In this document: positions 19,798 through 30,749 of the stretch, piece after piece
Position numbering within the stretch: position 1 is the first letter of the stretch
Layout of the letters: every line of letters begins with the position of its first letter
Assembly (NCBI RefSeq): GCF_009727065.1
Contig: NZ_WNLP01000001.1
Span: 434,001 to 498,000, forward strand
Length of the DNA: 64,000 nt
DNA from: Bifidobacterium canis
GTDB lineage: Bacteria > Actinomycetota > Actinomycetes > Actinomycetales > Bifidobacteriaceae
Reading direction: 5' to 3'
Position numbers and translations under genes: made by a program
The notes under the pieces: model-generated
Database searches by the model: none
What the model was told of the DNA's origin: nothing
Seen by the model: only the letters and a program-made list of their open reading frames with translations

Positions 19798-20649
19798 ATG
19801 GAGATAGCGTTGCAGAGCACGCCCTTTTTCCAGGCGGTTGAGTATCTGGCGATTTTCTGCTGTGGCATGGGTGGCGGTTTGACGGCCGTACGCAAACGCT
19901 ACGACGTCTCGTCGATTATCATCATCGCATGGCTCACCGCTCTTGGAGGCGGCATTGTGCGCGATATTCTTCTTGGCGCGTTGCCTCCTGTGGGCATCTC
20001 CGACATGGGGTCGGTGCTCACCGCGTTCGCGGCCGGTGCAGTGGTCGCCGTGGTGCACCCGGAGGTCAATAAGCTCAAATGGTCGATGATCACCATCGAT
20101 GCGTTGGCATTGGGGCTTTTCGCGGTCAATGGCACCAGCAAGGCGTTGCTCTACAACACGTCGGGCATGACAGCCGTGTTCCTAGGCACGTTCACGGCGA
20201 TGGGCGGCGGTGTGATCCGCGATATTCTCGTCAATGAGGTGCCTATGGTGATCCGCGACCCGCATTTTTACATTGTTCCGGCGGTGTTGGGCAGCATCTT
20301 CACGGTGTGGGTGTGGCGTGCGCACACCGCTCACCGCATCGGGGACGCGACGGAGATGATTCTGGACATCGGTATTGTGCTCGTCGTGATTCTGCTGCGT
20401 CTCTGCTCGGTGAAGTTCAATATTCAAGTACCTGGTGCCGTGCGAAGACAACGCGTGCATTTACCGAAGAAAGTGCTCAACCGCATGCCCAACGACGATT
20501 CGGATGATGATTTCGACCCGTTGCTGGTCCCTCAACCAGTTGCAGCTCAACGTGCTGAAGAACAACCGAAGAGTTCGGACTCTACTGCACATGATTCCAT
20601 TCGCACACACGGCAAAGCAAACACGCAGAATAACAAACACACAGAATGA
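19798..20649 (+). CDS. TRIC/UPF0126 family membrane channel
   Basis: A 283-residue membrane protein with the duplicated UPF0126 unit. Each half carries the glycine kink motif followed by RD: LTALGGGIVRDILLG and TAMGGGVIRDILVN. About seven helices span residues 10-205. Prokaryotic members form trimeric cation channels. The C-terminal 70 residues are hydrophilic, Asp/Gln-rich and probably cytoplasmic. The start at 19798 has GGGAGGGGAG upstream. It is convergent with rpsT. Confidence 0.87.
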   Translation: MEIALQSTPFFQAVEYLAIFCCGMGGGLTAVRKRYDVSSIIIIAWLTALGGGIVRDILLGALPPVGISDMGSVLTAFAAGAVVAVVHPEVNKLKWSMITIDALALGLFAVNGTSKALLYNTSGMTAVFLGTFTAMGGGVIRDILVNEVPMVIRDPHFYIVPAVLGSIFTVWVWRAHTAHRIGDATEMILDIGIVLVVILLRLCSVKFNIQVPGAVRRQRVHLPKKVLNRMPNDDSDDDFDPLLVPQPVAAQRAEEQPKSSDSTAHDSIRTHGKANTQNNKHTE

Positions 20650-20658
20650 GGGGAAATA

Positions 20659-20694
20659 AATAATGCCTCCGGTCATGTGACCGGAGGCATTATT
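20659..20694. terminator. Bidirectional terminator between the channel gene and rpsT
   Basis: A near-perfect palindrome, AATAATGCCTCCGGTCA against TGACCGGAGGCATTATT, A/T-rich at both feet, between convergent genes. Confidence 0.88.
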
Positions 20695-20711
20695 AAACGA
20701 TGTGAATCAAA

Positions 20712-20972
20712 TCACATGGCGTTGATCTGCAGAGCCAGACTGGACTTGCGGTTTGCAGCCTGATTCTTTGCGATGACGCCCTTGCCAGCAGCCTGATCGA
20801 GCTTACGGCCGGCGATGGCGAAAGCAGCCTCGGCTGCGGCCTTGTCACCGGAAGCGATGGCTTCACGGGTGCGACGGACGTAGGTCTTCAGTGCGGACTT
20901 GACCGCAACGTTGCGCTGATGCGCCTTCTCGTTAGTGCGAACGCGCTTCTTCTGCGACTTGATGTTTGCCAC
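20712..20972 (-). CDS. rpsT: 30S ribosomal protein S20
   Basis: An 86-residue basic protein, [20 protein letters not shown] at the N-terminus and [15 protein letters not shown] at the C-terminus, the typical S20 profile. It binds the 5' domain of 16S rRNA. The GTG at 20972 is chosen because GGAG lies upstream and the mature sequence begins ANIKSQ; upstream in-frame codons look non-coding. It is divergent from lepA, sharing a 159-nt intergenic region. Confidence 0.96.
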   Translation of the reverse strand: MANIKSQKKRVRTNEKAHQRNVAVKSALKTYVRRTREAIASGDKAAAEAAFAIAGRKLDQAAGKGVIAKNQAANRKSSLALQINAM

Positions 20973-21131
20973 TGTGTATTCTCCAAACGACGTATTTCTA
21001 TAAGGACATACGAAAAGAGATGATAGCATGGCACGCAGATAAATGGCAGACCGGCAATGTTCTGTGAAGAGCGGTGTGCTTGCCGTGACATGTAGGTAGA
21101 ATCATACAGTTACCGATTTATAGGAGGGTTC

Positions 21132-23012
21132 GTGAGCCAGCAGCATAACCAGCCGGGTTTCACCGATCAGTCGTTGATTCGTAATTTCTGCATCATCGCG
21201 CATATCGACCACGGCAAGTCAACCGTTGCCGACCGCATTCTGCAACTCTCCGGCATCGTTCCCGAACGTGAGATGCGCGATCGCTTCCTCGACCGTATGG
21301 ACATCGAGCAGGAGCGCGGCATCACCATCAAATCCCAGGCCGTCCGCGTGCCTTGGACCTATGACGGTCAGGAATATACGCTTGGCATGATCGATACCCC
21401 CGGCCACGTCGACTTCAACTACGAGGTGTCGCGCGCATTGGCGGCATGCGAGGGCGCCGTGCTGCTGGTGGACGCCACCCAGGGCATTGAAGCACAGACG
21501 CTGAGCAACCTGTATCTGGCCATCGACCATGATCTGACGATCATTCCGGTGCTCAACAAAATCGACCTTCCGAGCGCCGAACCCGACAAGCACGCCGACG
21601 AGATCGCAGGATTGATCGGCTGCGAGCCGAGTGACGTGCTGCGCGTATCAGGCAAAACAGGCGAAGGCGTCAAGGAGCTGCTCGACCGCATCGTCGTCGA
21701 CGTTCCCGCTCCGAAAGGAGACCCGAAGGGCGACGCCCGCGCGTTGATATTCGACTCAGTGTATGACTCATACCGCGGCATCGTCACCTACATCCGCATG
21801 GTCGACGGCGAGCTGCGTTCCCGTGAGAAACTGCACATGATGAGCGTCGGCACGACATACGACCCCATCGAGATCGGCGTGATCAGCCCCGACATGATGC
21901 CGACCCGTGCACTGGGAGCGGGCGAGGTCGGCTACGTGATCACCGGCGCGAAAGACGTGAGCCAGTCGAAGGTGGGCGACACGATCACATCCGCCGCGAA
22001 TCCGGCGAAAACACCGTTGCCCGGCTACAGGGATCCTCAGCCGATGGTCTACGCGGGATTGTTCCCGATCGACAACGCCCAATTCCCCGAACTTCGCGAA
22101 GCGCTCGACAAGCTCAAGCTCAACGATGCGGCGCTCGTCTATGAGCCGGAGACGTCGGTGGCACTGGGCTTCGGCTTCCGCTGCGGCTTCCTCGGACTGC
22201 TGCATATGGAGATCGTCTCCGAACGCCTGAGCCGAGAATTCGGACTCGACCTCATCTCCACAGCCCCGAACGTGCCCTATGAGGTCACCGCCGAAGACGG
22301 CAAGGTGCACATCGTCACGAATCCAAGTGAATTCCCCGAAGGCAAGATCAAGAAGATAGTCGAGCCGATGGTCGCGGCCGACATCATCACGCCGAAGGAG
22401 TTCATCGGCGCGGTCATGGATTTGTGCCAGGAACATCGCGGCACGATGAGCACGATGGAATACCTGTCGACCGAACGCGTGGAGATGCATTACCGCATCC
22501 CGCTCGCCGAGGTTGTGTTCGACTTCTTCGACCAGCTGAAGAGCCGCACTAAAGGCTATGCTTCACTCGACTATCATGAGGACGGCGAACAGGCAGCCGA
22601 TCTGGTCAAGGTAGACATTCTGATTCAAGGCGAGAGAATCGACGCGTTCTCCGCGATCGTGCACCGCGACAAGGCGTATTCGTATGGTGTGATGATGACG
22701 AAGAAACTGCGTGAGCTCATTCCGCGCCAGCAGTTCGAGATCCCCATTCAGGCGGCCATCGGCTCGCGCATCATCGCCCGTGAGACGATTCGTGCACTGC
22801 GTAAAGATGTGCTTGCGAAGTGCTATGGCGGCGACATCACACGTAAGAGGAAACTGTTGGAGAAGCAGAAGGCCGGTAAGAAGCGCATGAAGATGCTCGG
22901 CCATGTGGAGGTGCCACAGGAGGCCTTCGTAGCCGCGCTGTCTACCGGCGAGAGCGCAAACGACCGCGACACGAAAGACAAGATCCGTGCGGCGCAGAAG
23001 AGCGAAGGCTAG
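21132..23012 (+). CDS. lepA: LepA (EF4) translational GTPase
   Basis: A 626-residue EF4. G1 is [17 protein letters not shown]3 is [18 protein letters not shown] and G4 is PVLNKIDLP. The LepA-specific C-terminal domain is present ([50 protein letters not shown]). It back-translocates stalled ribosomes and aids initiation or assembly. It starts with GTG at 21132 after TAGGAGGG. hemW follows 1 nt after the stop. Confidence 0.96.
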   Translation: MSQQHNQPGFTDQSLIRNFCIIAHIDHGKSTVADRILQLSGIVPEREMRDRFLDRMDIEQERGITIKSQAVRVPWTYDGQEYTLGMIDTPGHVDFNYEVSRALAACEGAVLLVDATQGIEAQTLSNLYLAIDHDLTIIPVLNKIDLPSAEPDKHADEIAGLIGCEPSDVLRVSGKTGEGVKELLDRIVVDVPAPKGDPKGDARALIFDSVYDSYRGIVTYIRMVDGELRSREKLHMMSVGTTYDPIEIGVISPDMMPTRALGAGEVGYVITGAKDVSQSKVGDTITSAANPAKTPLPGYRDPQPMVYAGLFPIDNAQFPELREALDKLKLNDAALVYEPETSVALGFGFRCGFLGLLHMEIVSERLSREFGLDLISTAPNVPYEVTAEDGKVHIVTNPSEFPEGKIKKIVEPMVAADIITPKEFIGAVMDLCQEHRGTMSTMEYLSTERVEMHYRIPLAEVVFDFFDQLKSRTKGYASLDYHEDGEQAADLVKVDILIQGERIDAFSAIVHRDKAYSYGVMMTKKLRELIPRQQFEIPIQAAIGSRIIARETIRALRKDVLAKCYGGDITRKRKLLEKQKAGKKRMKMLGHVEVPQEAFVAALSTGESANDRDTKDKIRAAQKSEG

Positions 23013-23013
23013 T

Positions 23014-24267
23014 ATGCGCCAACCGTTCGAAGTGTATGTGCATGTGCCGTTCTGCATTCGTCGCTGCGGCTACTGCGATTTCAACACATACACGGCGCTG
23101 GATTTGGGCGAGGGGGCGTCGCGCGCGAATTACGCGACGCTCGCATGCTTGGAAATGCGGCATGTTCATGCTTGGCAGGAGGCTCACGGCATACACGAGC
23201 CTCCTGCTTCCACCGTGTTCTTCGGCGGCGGCACGCCGACGATCCTGCCGGCCGAGGATCTCGTGACGATGCTCGATACCGTGCGTGAACTGTGGGGAAT
23301 GGAAGAACATGCCGAGATCACGACCGAGGCGAACCCGGATTCCGTGGATCGAGAATACTTGCACACATTGCGGCAGGGCGGATTCACGCGCATTTCGTTC
23401 GGCATGCAATCGAGCGTCCCGCATGTGTTGCGCACACTCGACCGTACGCATGATCCGCGCAACGTCATCGACAATGTGCGCATCGCCAAGGAGCTCGGCT
23501 TCGAAGTGAGCGTCGATCTGATCTACGGCGCTCCGGGGGAGAGCCTTGCCGACTGGTGTGCAAGCGTGCAGACGGCGATCGAGCTTGGCGTGGACCATAT
23601 CTCCGCGTATGCGCTCACGATCGAACCTCATACGAAGATGGGCAGGCAAATCGCCAGTGGGCAGATAGCGGCACCGAACGACGATGACGAGGCCGCGAAA
23701 TACGAGATCGCCGATGCGATGCTGAGCGAAGCCGGTTTGCAATGGTATGAGATTTCGAATTGGGCGGCGCCGGGGCATGAAAGCCGTCACAACCTCGGGT
23801 ATTGGCGCAATGTGGATTGGGCTGGCATCGGCCCCGGAGCGCACAGCCACTACGGTGAAGTGTTCAACGTCGCCGACCCTGAACAACAGGATGCCAAGGC
23901 GGGTGTTGAGATCGCAGCCAGTGCGAGCACTGCTGAACAGGCGTGCTCGCTTCGTGCTTGGGACATTCCTCATCCGCGTGTCTGGGCGGTCGCATTGGCC
24001 AATCACCGCGTGCCATGGCAAGGCTATGAACTGATCAGCGCCGCGGAGAACGCCGAGGAAATCATCATGCTCGGCATTCGTCTGCACGAGGGGTTCGACC
24101 TCGACGCGTTCACCGAGCGTACCGGTAGGCGGATCACGAATTATGTTGTGGATTCTTTGGTAGAAGAGGGTCTCGTTACGCGTGACGGTGAGCGCATCAT
24201 CGCGACGCTGCGTGGACGTTTGCTCAATGATCTGGTGATCGAACGTCTTCTCGATTCACTCGAATAA
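23014..24267 (+). CDS. hemW: HemW-like radical SAM heme chaperone
   Basis: A 417-residue radical SAM protein with VPFCIRRCGYCDFNTYT, a CX3CX2C cluster site, then VFFGGGTPTIL and FGMQSSVPHVLRTLDR. Proteins with these features were formerly annotated as oxygen-independent coproporphyrinogen oxidase; the HemW clade is a heme-insertion protein. The ATG at 23014 almost abuts lepA, a linkage seen widely. Bifidobacteria generally do not make heme, so the true role here is open. Confidence 0.88.
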   Translation: MRQPFEVYVHVPFCIRRCGYCDFNTYTALDLGEGASRANYATLACLEMRHVHAWQEAHGIHEPPASTVFFGGGTPTILPAEDLVTMLDTVRELWGMEEHAEITTEANPDSVDREYLHTLRQGGFTRISFGMQSSVPHVLRTLDRTHDPRNVIDNVRIAKELGFEVSVDLIYGAPGESLADWCASVQTAIELGVDHISAYALTIEPHTKMGRQIASGQIAAPNDDDEAAKYEIADAMLSEAGLQWYEISNWAAPGHESRHNLGYWRNVDWAGIGPGAHSHYGEVFNVADPEQQDAKAGVEIAASASTAEQACSLRAWDIPHPRVWAVALANHRVPWQGYELISAAENAEEIIMLGIRLHEGFDLDAFTERTGRRITNYVVDSLVEEGLVTRDGERIIATLRGRLLNDLVIERLLDSLE

Positions 24268-24525
24268 TCAATATTTGAACTCTCACGCACATCACCTCAT
24301 CTCAATATTTGGGCATCTGAACTGGTATCGAGCGTTCGACATACTTCCGTAATAATGCGGGAAATAGAATGCTGAAAGTCTTGATTCCCGTTCGTGCGCG
24401 AGCCGAGTATTGACAGGAGCCGGGTTCTCCGATATGCGGAAGACCCGCGTAGTCTCGACATGCGCGCCCGGTAACCTAAGTGGAACACGAAACCCATGGA
24501 TGCCCATGAAGGAGAGGTGATCGCG
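24268..24525. promoter_or_regulatory. gltB upstream region with candidate promoter
   Basis: A 258-nt region without a gene. A consensus -35 TTGACA lies at 24410-24415 and, after 17 nt, a weak -10 TATGCG at 24433-24438. The spacer and -10 overlap an imperfect inverted repeat (CGGGT...TCCG / CGGA...ACCCG, 24421-24449), a possible control site for glutamate synthase. The assignment rests on sequence alone. Confidence 0.4.
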
Positions 24526-27500
24526 GTGACTTTTTCAAGCCCGCTAGATTTGACGATTCATCGTCCGGAGGGAATGTATGATCCCGCTTCCGAACATGAC
24601 GCTTGCGGTGTCGGCATGGTCACCACCCTCAACAAGCGACCTGAGCGCAAGATCGTCGATGACGCCATCGAAGTGCTCATCAATCTCAATCACCGTGGCG
24701 CCGTAGGCGCGGAGGAGAACACAGGTGATGGCGCCGGCATTCTGATGAGCATGCCCGATGAGTTCATGCGCGCCGTCATCGATGCCGAGCTGCCGGAGGC
24801 GCTTCACTATGCGGCCGGCATCGCATTCCTCGACCGCGACATCGCGGTTTCGGGGCAGCAGGAGCAGGCCATTGCACGCATAGCCGACGAAGAAGGCTTG
24901 GAAGTGCTCGCATGGCGTGAGGTTCCGACGAACCCCGATGGCTTGGGACTTCAGGCTCTGGCGAGCATGCCGTCATTCAAAATGCTGGTGCTCGCAGACC
25001 CTGAACGCCGCCTCGCCGGAATCGATCTTGACCGAAAGGTGTATCGCGTGCGCAAGCGCACCGAGCATGAGGTCGGCATCTATTTCGCATCGCTGTCTGC
25101 CATGACGCTCACCTACAAGGGCATGCTGACGACGATGCAGCTCAAACCGTTCTTCCCGGACCTCTCTGACGAGCGTATGAAGACGACCATCGCGATCGTC
25201 CATTCACGCTTCTCCACGAACACGTTCCCGTCATGGCCTCTCGCCCAACCGTTCCGTCTGATCGCGCACAACGGTGAGATCAACACTATTCAGGGCAACC
25301 GCAACTGGTTCACCGCCCGTGAAGGCAGGCTGGGCTCCGAACTGCTCGGTGAAATGAATGATCTGCTGCCGATTCTGACCCCTGGGTATTCGGACTCCGG
25401 CACGTTCGACGAAGTGCTCGAACTGCTGCATCTCGCAGGCCGTTCACTGCCGCACGCCATTTTGATGATGGTGCCCCCGGCGTGGGAGAACAACACGGAG
25501 CTTGACGCCGACGTTCGCGCCTTCTACGAATACAACAACACGCTGATCGAACCATGGGACGGTCCGGCCGACATCGTGTTCACCGATGGTGAGCTCGTCG
25601 GAGCCGTGCTCGACCGCAACGGTTTCCGCCCTGGCCGCTGGCAGATCACCGATGACGGATATGTGGTGCTCGCATCCGAAAGCGGCGTGCTTCCACAGGT
25701 CGAAGAAAAGCACATCGTGCGCAAGGGGCGCTTGGAACCCGGCAAGATGTTCCTCATCGACACGACTCGAGGCGAACTGGTTCCCGATACCGTCATCAAG
25801 CATGAGCTGGCCACTGCGCACCCATACCGCGAATGGGTCGAGAACAACACCGTGGAAATGAAGGAGCTGCCCGAACGTCAGCACATCAACTATTCGGATC
25901 GCTCTGTTCACCGTCGCCAGCGTGCCTTCGGCTACACGCAGGAGGAGCTTAAGATGGTGCTGGCTCCAATGGCGAATACCGGCAAGGAGCCATTGGGATC
26001 GATGGGCAACGACATCCCATTGTCGGTGCTGTCGAACCGCAGTCGCATGCTCTTCGACTATTTCATGCAGAAGTTCGCGCAGGTGACCAATCCTCCGCTC
26101 GATTGGGAACGCGAGAAGATCGTGACGTCGATCGCCTCGGCGATCGGCCCCGAACCGAACCTGCTCGATGATTGCGCATTGCACGCCAAGAAAGTCATCA
26201 TCCCACAGCCCGTCATCACCTCGGACGAGATGGCGCAGCTCAAACGAATCGACCGCGCCGCGCAGCTCGAGGGCTATTACAAGCCGTATATCGTCAAAGG
26301 CCTGTACCAGGTGGCCGGCGGCGGAGACGCTTTGGAAGCGCGACTGCAGGAGATCTTCGACGAGATCGATCAGGCGATCGAAGACGGCAAGAACTTCCTG
26401 GTGCTTTCGGACCGTGACTCGAACCATATGATGGCTCCGATACCGTCGCTGCTGCTCACGTCGGCCGTGCAGCATCACCTGCTGCGCACCCATACGCGCA
26501 CGCAGATCTCGATGGTGGTCGAGGCGGGAGACGTTCGCGAAATCCACCATGTGGCCCTGCTGATCGCCTACGGCGCGGCGGCGGTGAACCCATACCTCGC
26601 ATTCGAGTCCGTGGAAGAGCTGTCACGCAGCGGCTATGTGAAGGTGTCGCCCCAGCAGGCCATTGAGAATCTGCGCAACGCGTTGTCGACCGGCGTCCTC
26701 AAGATCATGAGCAAGATGGGCGTCTCCACGATCATGAGCTATCGCGGAGCCCAACTCTTCGAAGCGGTCGGCCTGAACCAGCACATCATCGACGAATACT
26801 TCACCGGAACGGTTTCTCGCGTCGGCGGCTGCGATCTGAACGATCTGGCCGAAGAAGTGGCCATTCGTCACCACGAGGCCTATCCGAACCAATGGACGGC
26901 AACTCCACATCGCGTGCTGCGCACCGGCGGTGAATACAAGTGGCGTCGCACCGGTGAGGAGCATCTCAACGACCCGGAGGCCATCTTCCTGCTTCAGCAG
27001 TCGACGCAACGCGGCGACTATGAGATGTTCAAGAAGTACTCGGCGCACATCAACGACACGTCGAACCGTCTGATGACGCTTCGTGGCCTGATGAAATTCA
27101 ATTCGAAGCGCAAGCCGATCGACATCAGCGAGGTCGAACCGGCCAGCGAAATCGTCAAGCGTTTCTCCACCGGTGCCATGAGCTACGGGTCGATTTCGAA
27201 GGAAGCGCATGAGACGCTGGCGATCGCGATGAATTCGATCGGAGCCCGTTCGAATTCTGGCGAGGGCGGCGAGTCGACGGAGCGTTTGAACGATCCGCAA
27301 CTGTGCAGCAAGATCAAGCAGATCGCCTCCGCGCGATTCGGCGTGACGAGCGACTACTTGGTGCATGCCACCGACCTGCAGATCAAGCTCGCCCAAGGCG
27401 CGAAGCCGGGCGAGGGCGGCCATCTGCCCGGTGCGAAAGTGCCGCCGTGGATCGCCGAGGTGCGTCATGCCACGCCTGGTGTCGAACTCATTTCGCCGCC

Positions 27501-29094
27501 ACCGCACCACGACATCTATTCGATCGAAGACCTGAAGCAGCTGATCAACGATGCGAAGATGGCGAACCCGAAGGCACGCATCCATGTGAAGCTCGTCTCC
27601 GAATTCGGCGTCGGCACGATCGCCGCGGGCGTGGCGAAATGCCATGCCGACGTGGTGCTCATCTCCGGTTACGACGGCGGTACCGGCGCGGCACCGCTCA
27701 ACGCGATCCGTCACGCGGGCACACCTTGGGAGATCGGTCTTTCGGAAACCCAGCAGACGCTGATTCTCAACGGCTTGCGCTCGCGCATCACCGTGCAATG
27801 CGATGGTGAGCTCAAAACAGGCCGTGACGTGGTGATCGCAGCCCTGCTCGGAGCCGAGGAATTCGGTTTCGCTACGACCGCTTTGATGGTCGAGGGCTGC
27901 GTCATGATGCGAGCCTGCCAGAAGAACACGTGCCCGCAAGGCATCGCCACACAGGATCCCGAATTGCGTGCACGCTTCACGGGCAAGCCCGAGCATGTTG
28001 TCAACTTCATGATGTTCATCGCACAGGAGGTGCGCGAACTGCTTGCGCAGCTCGGATTCCGCACATTGGAGGAGGCTGTGGGCCACGTGGAATGCCTCGA
28101 CCAGAACGAGGCGATCGAACGTTGGAAGTCCGCGGGCGTCGATCTGAGCAATGTGCTGATGCAGTCCGGCCCGGTGCCCGGAACGGTGCTGCATCAGACG
28201 ATCGAGCAGAACCATGAGCTCGACAAGGCGATCGACAATCAGCTCATCGCCGAGGCTCAGGATGCTCTTGAGAATGGCAGACCGGTGCGGTTCGACGTCG
28301 ATATTCGCAATGTGAACCGCACGGTCGGCACGATGCTTGGCTATGAGATCACCAAACGGTATGGCGAAGAAGGCCTGCCGGACGATACGATCGACATGAC
28401 GATGAACGGCACGGGTGGCCAATCCATCGGCGCGTTCATTCCGCGAGGCGAAACGATCCGCATCGTCGGCGAGACGAACGACTATGCCGGCAAGGGTCTT
28501 TCCGGCGGCCGTCTGATCATCAGGCCGAAGAGTGACATCACCTTTGACCCGCATACGAACGTGATTGCAGGCAATGTGCTCGGTTTCGGAGCCACGTCCG
28601 GCGAAATGTTCGTGGCTGGTCGAGCCGGCGAACGTTTCGGCGTGCGCAACGGGGGAGCGACCTTCGTGGTCGAAGGCGTCGGCGATCACGGGTGTGAATA
28701 CATGACCGGCGGCACCGTCGTGATTCTGGGATCCACTGGCCGCAACCTTGGCGCAGGCTTCTCCGGAGGCCACGTCTATGTGCTCGACCTCGACATGAAC
28801 AAGGTCAATCCGCAATCCGCCGCGGGAACCTTGCTGTTCGAGCCGCTCGACGACACCACGAACGGCATCGTCCGCACGCTCGTCGAACGCCATGCGCAGG
28901 AAACCGGTTCCAGATCCGCACAGGAACTGCTTGAGAACTGGAGCGAATCCGCGAAACGATTCACACACATGGTGCCGAAGCAGTTCGTCGCCATGACGGA
29001 TGCCATGAAGACGGCGGAAGCCGAACACATTGATTTCAACGAGCCCGGAGTCTGGGAAGAGACTTACGAGCATGTGATGGAAGGAGCGCGCTGA
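24526..29094 (+). CDS. gltB: Glutamate synthase large subunit
   Basis: The GTG at 24526, 11 nt after AAGGAG, gives 1522 residues; an ATG at 24496 is in frame but upstream of the ribosome site. The N-terminal amidotransferase nucleophile is Cys27 in HDACGVGMV, probably exposed after propeptide removal. The FMN/synthase domain includes MSYGSISKEAHETLAIAMN, GGEGGES and the 3Fe-4S cysteines CVMMRACQKNTCPQG. The C-terminal GXGXG beta-helix domain is present. It makes two glutamates from glutamine and 2-oxoglutarate. gltD follows 1 nt after the stop. Confidence 0.96.
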   Translation: MTFSSPLDLTIHRPEGMYDPASEHDACGVGMVTTLNKRPERKIVDDAIEVLINLNHRGAVGAEENTGDGAGILMSMPDEFMRAVIDAELPEALHYAAGIAFLDRDIAVSGQQEQAIARIADEEGLEVLAWREVPTNPDGLGLQALASMPSFKMLVLADPERRLAGIDLDRKVYRVRKRTEHEVGIYFASLSAMTLTYKGMLTTMQLKPFFPDLSDERMKTTIAIVHSRFSTNTFPSWPLAQPFRLIAHNGEINTIQGNRNWFTAREGRLGSELLGEMNDLLPILTPGYSDSGTFDEVLELLHLAGRSLPHAILMMVPPAWENNTELDADVRAFYEYNNTLIEPWDGPADIVFTDGELVGAVLDRNGFRPGRWQITDDGYVVLASESGVLPQVEEKHIVRKGRLEPGKMFLIDTTRGELVPDTVIKHELATAHPYREWVENNTVEMKELPERQHINYSDRSVHRRQRAFGYTQEELKMVLAPMANTGKEPLGSMGNDIPLSVLSNRSRMLFDYFMQKFAQVTNPPLDWEREKIVTSIASAIGPEPNLLDDCALHAKKVIIPQPVITSDEMAQLKRIDRAAQLEGYYKPYIVKGLYQVAGGGDALEARLQEIFDEIDQAIEDGKNFLVLSDRDSNHMMAPIPSLLLTSAVQHHLLRTHTRTQISMVVEAGDVREIHHVALLIAYGAAAVNPYLAFESVEELSRSGYVKVSPQQAIENLRNALSTGVLKIMSKMGVSTIMSYRGAQLFEAVGLNQHIIDEYFTGTVSRVGGCDLNDLAEEVAIRHHEAYPNQWTATPHRVLRTGGEYKWRRTGEEHLNDPEAIFLLQQSTQRGDYEMFKKYSAHINDTSNRLMTLRGLMKFNSKRKPIDISEVEPASEIVKRFSTGAMSYGSISKEAHETLAIAMNSIGARSNSGEGGESTERLNDPQLCSKIKQIASARFGVTSDYLVHATDLQIKLAQGAKPGEGGHLPGAKVPPWIAEVRHATPGVELISPPPHHDIYSIEDLKQLINDAKMANPKARIHVKLVSEFGVGTIAAGVAKCHADVVLISGYDGGTGAAPLNAIRHAGTPWEIGLSETQQTLILNGLRSRITVQCDGELKTGRDVVIAALLGAEEFGFATTALMVEGCVMMRACQKNTCPQGIATQDPELRARFTGKPEHVVNFMMFIAQEVRELLAQLGFRTLEEAVGHVECLDQNEAIERWKSAGVDLSNVLMQSGPVPGTVLHQTIEQNHELDKAIDNQLIAEAQDALENGRPVRFDVDIRNVNRTVGTMLGYEITKRYGEEGLPDDTIDMTMNGTGGQSIGAFIPRGETIRIVGETNDYAGKGLSGGRLIIRPKSDITFDPHTNVIAGNVLGFGATSGEMFVAGRAGERFGVRNGGATFVVEGVGDHGCEYMTGGTVVILGSTGRNLGAGFSGGHVYVLDLDMNKVNPQSAAGTLLFEPLDDTTNGIVRTLVERHAQETGSRSAQELLENWSESAKRFTHMVPKQFVAMTDAMKTAEAEHIDFNEPGVWEETYEHVMEGAR

Positions 29095-29095
29095 C

Positions 29096-30628
29096 ATGGG
29101 TGATCCACGTGGATTCCTGAAGGTTCGCACACGTCGGGAACTGGCCGAACGCCCCGTTGAGGAGCGAGTCAAAGACTGGCTCGACGTCCATGCTGAATCG
29201 GGTTTGCAAAGCTGGACGGTGGAGCAGGCCTCCCGTTGCATGGATTGCGGTACGCCGTTCTGCATGTCGGGATGCCCGTTGGGCAATCTGATTCCCGAAT
29301 GGAACGATCTGGTGAGTCAAGGCAAATGGGAAGACGCCTATCACCGTCTGTCGATGACGAACAATTTCCCTGAGGTCACCGGACGCATCTGCCCGGCCCT
29401 ATGCGAGTCGGCATGCGTGCTGGGCATTCACCAGCCTCCGACGATGATCAAGAACGACGAGGTGACCATCATCGATCAGGCGTGGGGCAGCGGCTTCGTC
29501 GAGCCTCTTCCACCGGAGCGTCTCAGCGATCAGACGGTCGCCGTCGTCGGCTCAGGCCCAGCGGGATTGGCTTGTGCGCAACAGCTGACGCGTGCCGGCC
29601 ACACCGTCGTCGTGTTCGAACGCGATGACGAAATCGGTGGCCTGATGCGCTACGGCATTCCGAATTTCAAACTCGAGAAGAGTCTGCTCGATCGCCGCGT
29701 CAAGCAGATGGAGGCCGAAGGCACGCGATTCCGCACGAACACGGAGATCGGCAAAGACATTTCGTGGGATGATCTGCGTAGCCAGTTCGATGCCGTCGTC
29801 GTGGCCATCGGTTCGACCGTGCCACGCGACATGAAGATTCCAGGCCGTGAGCTCGACGGCATTCATTTCGCGATGGAATTCCTTCCGGACGCCACGCGTC
29901 GAGTGTTCGGCAAGAAGCCGATCCACAACATCACAGCCGAAGGTAAGCACGTCGTCATCATCGGCGGCGGCGACACGGGTTCCGATTGCTTGGGCACGTC
30001 GATTCGCCAAGGCGCAAAAGATGTGACGGTGCTGCAGATCATGCCGCAGGAGCCGGCGAAACGCCCAGACAACCAGCCTTGGCCGACGTTCGCCCGTCTC
30101 TACCAGAAGACCTCTTCGATGGAAGAGGGCGGTGAATACGTCTACAACACGGATTCGGTGAATTTCGTGGGCACTGATGAGGAGAACAGCCGTGTGAGTG
30201 TTGAGAACAACACGCAGACCGAAGGGTTCATCGCCGATGAGCACGGCCATGTCACCGGTTTGAAAGTGGTATCGGTGGCTCCGGGCGCCGATGGGCCGTT
30301 CACCCGCCAACCCGGCACCGAGCGCGTGATCCCGGCCGATCTGGTGTTGATCTCCGTTGGATTCCTGCATCCAGACACGACCACGCTCAACGAACAGCTG
30401 CCAGTGGAGCTCGATGGCCGTGGCAATGTGGCGCGTAACGACGGTTTCCAAACCTCACAGGACGGCGTGTTCTCCTGCGGCGACGCAGGACGCGGTCAGA
30501 GTCTTGTGGTGTGGGCCATCGCGGAAGGGCGTTCCTGTGCCGCGGCGGTCGACAAGTACCTGACGGGCGCCACCGAACTTCCCGCCCCGATCACGGCTTC
30601 GCAGCGTCCAATGGCGTTGCCTCGCTGA
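29096..30628 (+). CDS. gltD: Glutamate synthase small subunit
   Basis: A 510-residue FAD/NADPH-binding beta subunit. The N-terminal 4Fe-4S site is read as ASRCMDCGTPFCMSGCPLGNLIPEWND and GRICPALCESACVLG. The FAD Rossmann motif is VAVVGSGPAGLACAQQL and the NADPH motif VVIIGGGDTGSDCLGT. It passes electrons from NADPH to GltB. With GltB and GlnE (39.1 kb) it forms the ammonia-assimilation gene set of the window. Confidence 0.96.
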   Translation: MGDPRGFLKVRTRRELAERPVEERVKDWLDVHAESGLQSWTVEQASRCMDCGTPFCMSGCPLGNLIPEWNDLVSQGKWEDAYHRLSMTNNFPEVTGRICPALCESACVLGIHQPPTMIKNDEVTIIDQAWGSGFVEPLPPERLSDQTVAVVGSGPAGLACAQQLTRAGHTVVVFERDDEIGGLMRYGIPNFKLEKSLLDRRVKQMEAEGTRFRTNTEIGKDISWDDLRSQFDAVVVAIGSTVPRDMKIPGRELDGIHFAMEFLPDATRRVFGKKPIHNITAEGKHVVIIGGGDTGSDCLGTSIRQGAKDVTVLQIMPQEPAKRPDNQPWPTFARLYQKTSSMEEGGEYVYNTDSVNFVGTDEENSRVSVENNTQTEGFIADEHGHVTGLKVVSVAPGADGPFTRQPGTERVIPADLVLISVGFLHPDTTTLNEQLPVELDGRGNVARNDGFQTSQDGVFSCGDAGRGQSLVVWAIAEGRSCAAAVDKYLTGATELPAPITASQRPMALPR

Positions 30629-30652
30629 TGCTTCGGATGGCTTAACGTTGAA

Positions 30653-30689
30653 AGGCTCCTGTGCATTCGTGGAGTTTTTGCAGGAGCCT
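30653..30689 (+). terminator. Terminator after gltD
   Basis: Stem AGGCTCCTG with CAGGAGCCT, with a long A/T-containing loop, 24 nt after the gltD stop. Confidence 0.6.
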
Positions 30690-30749
30690 AAATAGCGGTG
30701 ATGCGCTACAGTGGCATGTAGTGACCTGAACTTGTGCAAAGGAGAGATT

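Noticed and set aside
26623..29286. 887-codon open frame antisense to gltB
   Set aside because: It lies fully opposite a conserved glutamate synthase gene, has no ribosome site or recognisable domain, and long antisense frames are common in GC-rich DNA.
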